From assembly GCA_016191285.1 (NCBI GenBank), contig JACPPA010000012.1, positions 186,001-250,000 of the forward strand: a stretch of DNA of 64,000 nt. Reading direction: 5' to 3'. The position numbers and the translations under genes are program-made. Below, piece after piece: positions 63,406-64,000 of the stretch. Numbering within the stretch: position 1 is the first letter of the stretch; every line of letters begins with the position of its first letter. This DNA comes from Gammaproteobacteria bacterium. GTDB lineage: Bacteria > Pseudomonadota > Gammaproteobacteria > Ga0077536. The notes under the pieces were generated by a model, which was not told the DNA's origin, ran no database searches, and saw only the letters and a list, made by a program, of their open reading frames with translations.

Positions 63406-64000
63406 ATGCTTATGAAGAAGAGTGCGCTGCTGGGGATCTGCCTACTGTCATCGTCGCTGGCGGTTGCGGCGGAAAACCTCGGCACCAATCTGGAAACTGA
63501 CCAACGAAAAATCAGTTATGCGATCGGCCTCAGCACCGCGCAAAGCATTGTGCGCCAGGGTGTCGAGCTCGATCTGGAAGCGTACATGTTGGGTGTGCGC
63601 GATGCGCTCGACGGGTCGGCGCCGCGCCTGACCCAACAAGAATTTCAGAACGCACTCAGCCACGCCACCGATTCGGTAAACGATAAATTCAAAACGAAGG
63701 CCAAAGAAAACCTCAAGGCCGGTCAGGCCTTCATGGCCAAGAATAAACAACAAGACGGGGTGGTCGAACTGTCTAATGGAATTCAGTACAAGGAGCTTCG
63801 CAAGGGCTCCGGCGCCCACCCGAAAACTAGCGACAGCGTGACGGTCCATTATGAAGGTAGTTTGATCGATGGCACCGTGTTCGACAGTTCAAGGCAGCGC
63901 GGCGAAGCGGCCACGTTTCCGATCAATGGCGTCATTAAGGGCTGGCAGGAAGTACTGCCGCTGATGTCGGCAGGTTCGCGGTGGCAGGTCGTCATTCCGC
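63406..64000 (+). CDS. FKBP-type peptidyl-prolyl isomerase, Mip/FkpA-like (3' end outside window)
   Basis: The frame is open to the window edge (198 codons), so it is absent from the track. It begins MLMKKSALLGICLLSSSLAVAA, a signal peptide, with AAAGGA upstream. The N-terminal dimerisation domain (ISYAIGLSTAQSIVRQGVELDLEAYMLGVRDAL) and the start of the FKBP domain (ELSNGIQYKELRKGSG, VTVHYEGSLIDGTVFDSSRQRG, GVIKGWQEVLPLMSAGSRWQVVIP) identify a periplasmic Mip/FkpA-type folding helper. Confidence 0.93.
   Translation, partial: MLMKKSALLGICLLSSSLAVAAENLGTNLETDQRKISYAIGLSTAQSIVRQGVELDLEAYMLGVRDALDGSAPRLTQQEFQNALSHATDSVNDKFKTKAKENLKAGQAFMAKNKQQDGVVELSNGIQYKELRKGSGAHPKTSDSVTVHYEGSLIDGTVFDSSRQRGEAATFPINGVIKGWQEVLPLMSAGSRWQVVIP

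Overview
This 64-kb stretch looks like chromosome of a proteobacterium, most likely a gammaproteobacterium. The grounds are dispersed REP-like palindromes (GTGGGAGC..TTTAG..GCGAATC), a VPLPA-CTERM secreted protein, and the whole gene complement (type II-like PyrC, CysC, RND/DUF1302/DUF1329 genes). No rRNA, tRNA, CRISPR array or complete transposase gene was seen. Genus cannot be decided from the sequence alone.

Layout. (1) 0-6.6 kb, C1/alcohol oxidation: the 5' end of a PQQ-dependent alcohol dehydrogenase, then a DUF447-mfnB-pterin carbinolamine dehydratase set of the tetrahydromethanopterin/methanofuran type. Divergent from it is a pqqACDE operon without pqqB; a perfect 11-bp hairpin separates pqqA from pqqC. 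(2) 6.6-14.5 kb, an accessory region: an Uma2-family gene bracketed by pqqE and a diverged copy of the pqqE tail; a large VPLPA-CTERM protein whose signal-peptide region holds nine copies of a 7-bp repeat and which reads out of frame from its best start; a vapBC-like pair; and a TumE/TumA-like toxin-antitoxin pair inserted, with 19-bp direct repeats, into an Uma2 pseudogene. (3) 14.5-31.9 kb, catabolism: extradiol dioxygenase-like protein, aldehyde dehydrogenases, acyl-CoA dehydrogenases, SDRs, luciferase-like flavin monooxygenases, two head-to-head SCP2 + alpha/beta-hydrolase modules, a class III CoA-transferase and a mesaconyl-CoA-hydratase-like MaoC protein. (4) 32-45.7 kb, envelope/transport: an RND (MMPL) transporter, a DUF1302 barrel, two DUF1329 proteins, a HEAT-repeat protein and a Nudix hydrolase on the minus strand; a two-component flavin monooxygenase/reductase pair and a YCF48/BNR-repeat protein on the plus strand. 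(5) 46-56.6 kb: Tag, SDR, thiolase, L-2-hydroxyglutarate oxidase, CysC, an FAD-linked hydroxyacid oxidase with an unknown partner, an alpha-methylacyl-CoA racemase and an acyl-CoA ligase. (6) 56.7-64 kb, housekeeping: PyrC, BioA, alanine dehydrogenase with a divergent Lrp regulator, an unknown protein, a degenerate-GGDEF/cupin membrane protein and a partial FKBP isomerase.

Taken together, regions 3-5 hold most parts needed to take up a hydrophobic, probably methyl-branched compound, activate it with CoA and beta-oxidise it: envelope transport, acyl-CoA ligase, racemase, IVD-type acyl-CoA dehydrogenase, hydratases, SDRs and thiolase. Oxygenation steps would be done by three LLM-type flavin monooxygenases. 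The substrate is not identifiable here. The most noteworthy non-coding signals are the 7-bp repeat switch candidate, a pair of dispersed palindromes whose 26-bp arms differ but covary perfectly, and two MITE-like elements that enclose a REP unit.
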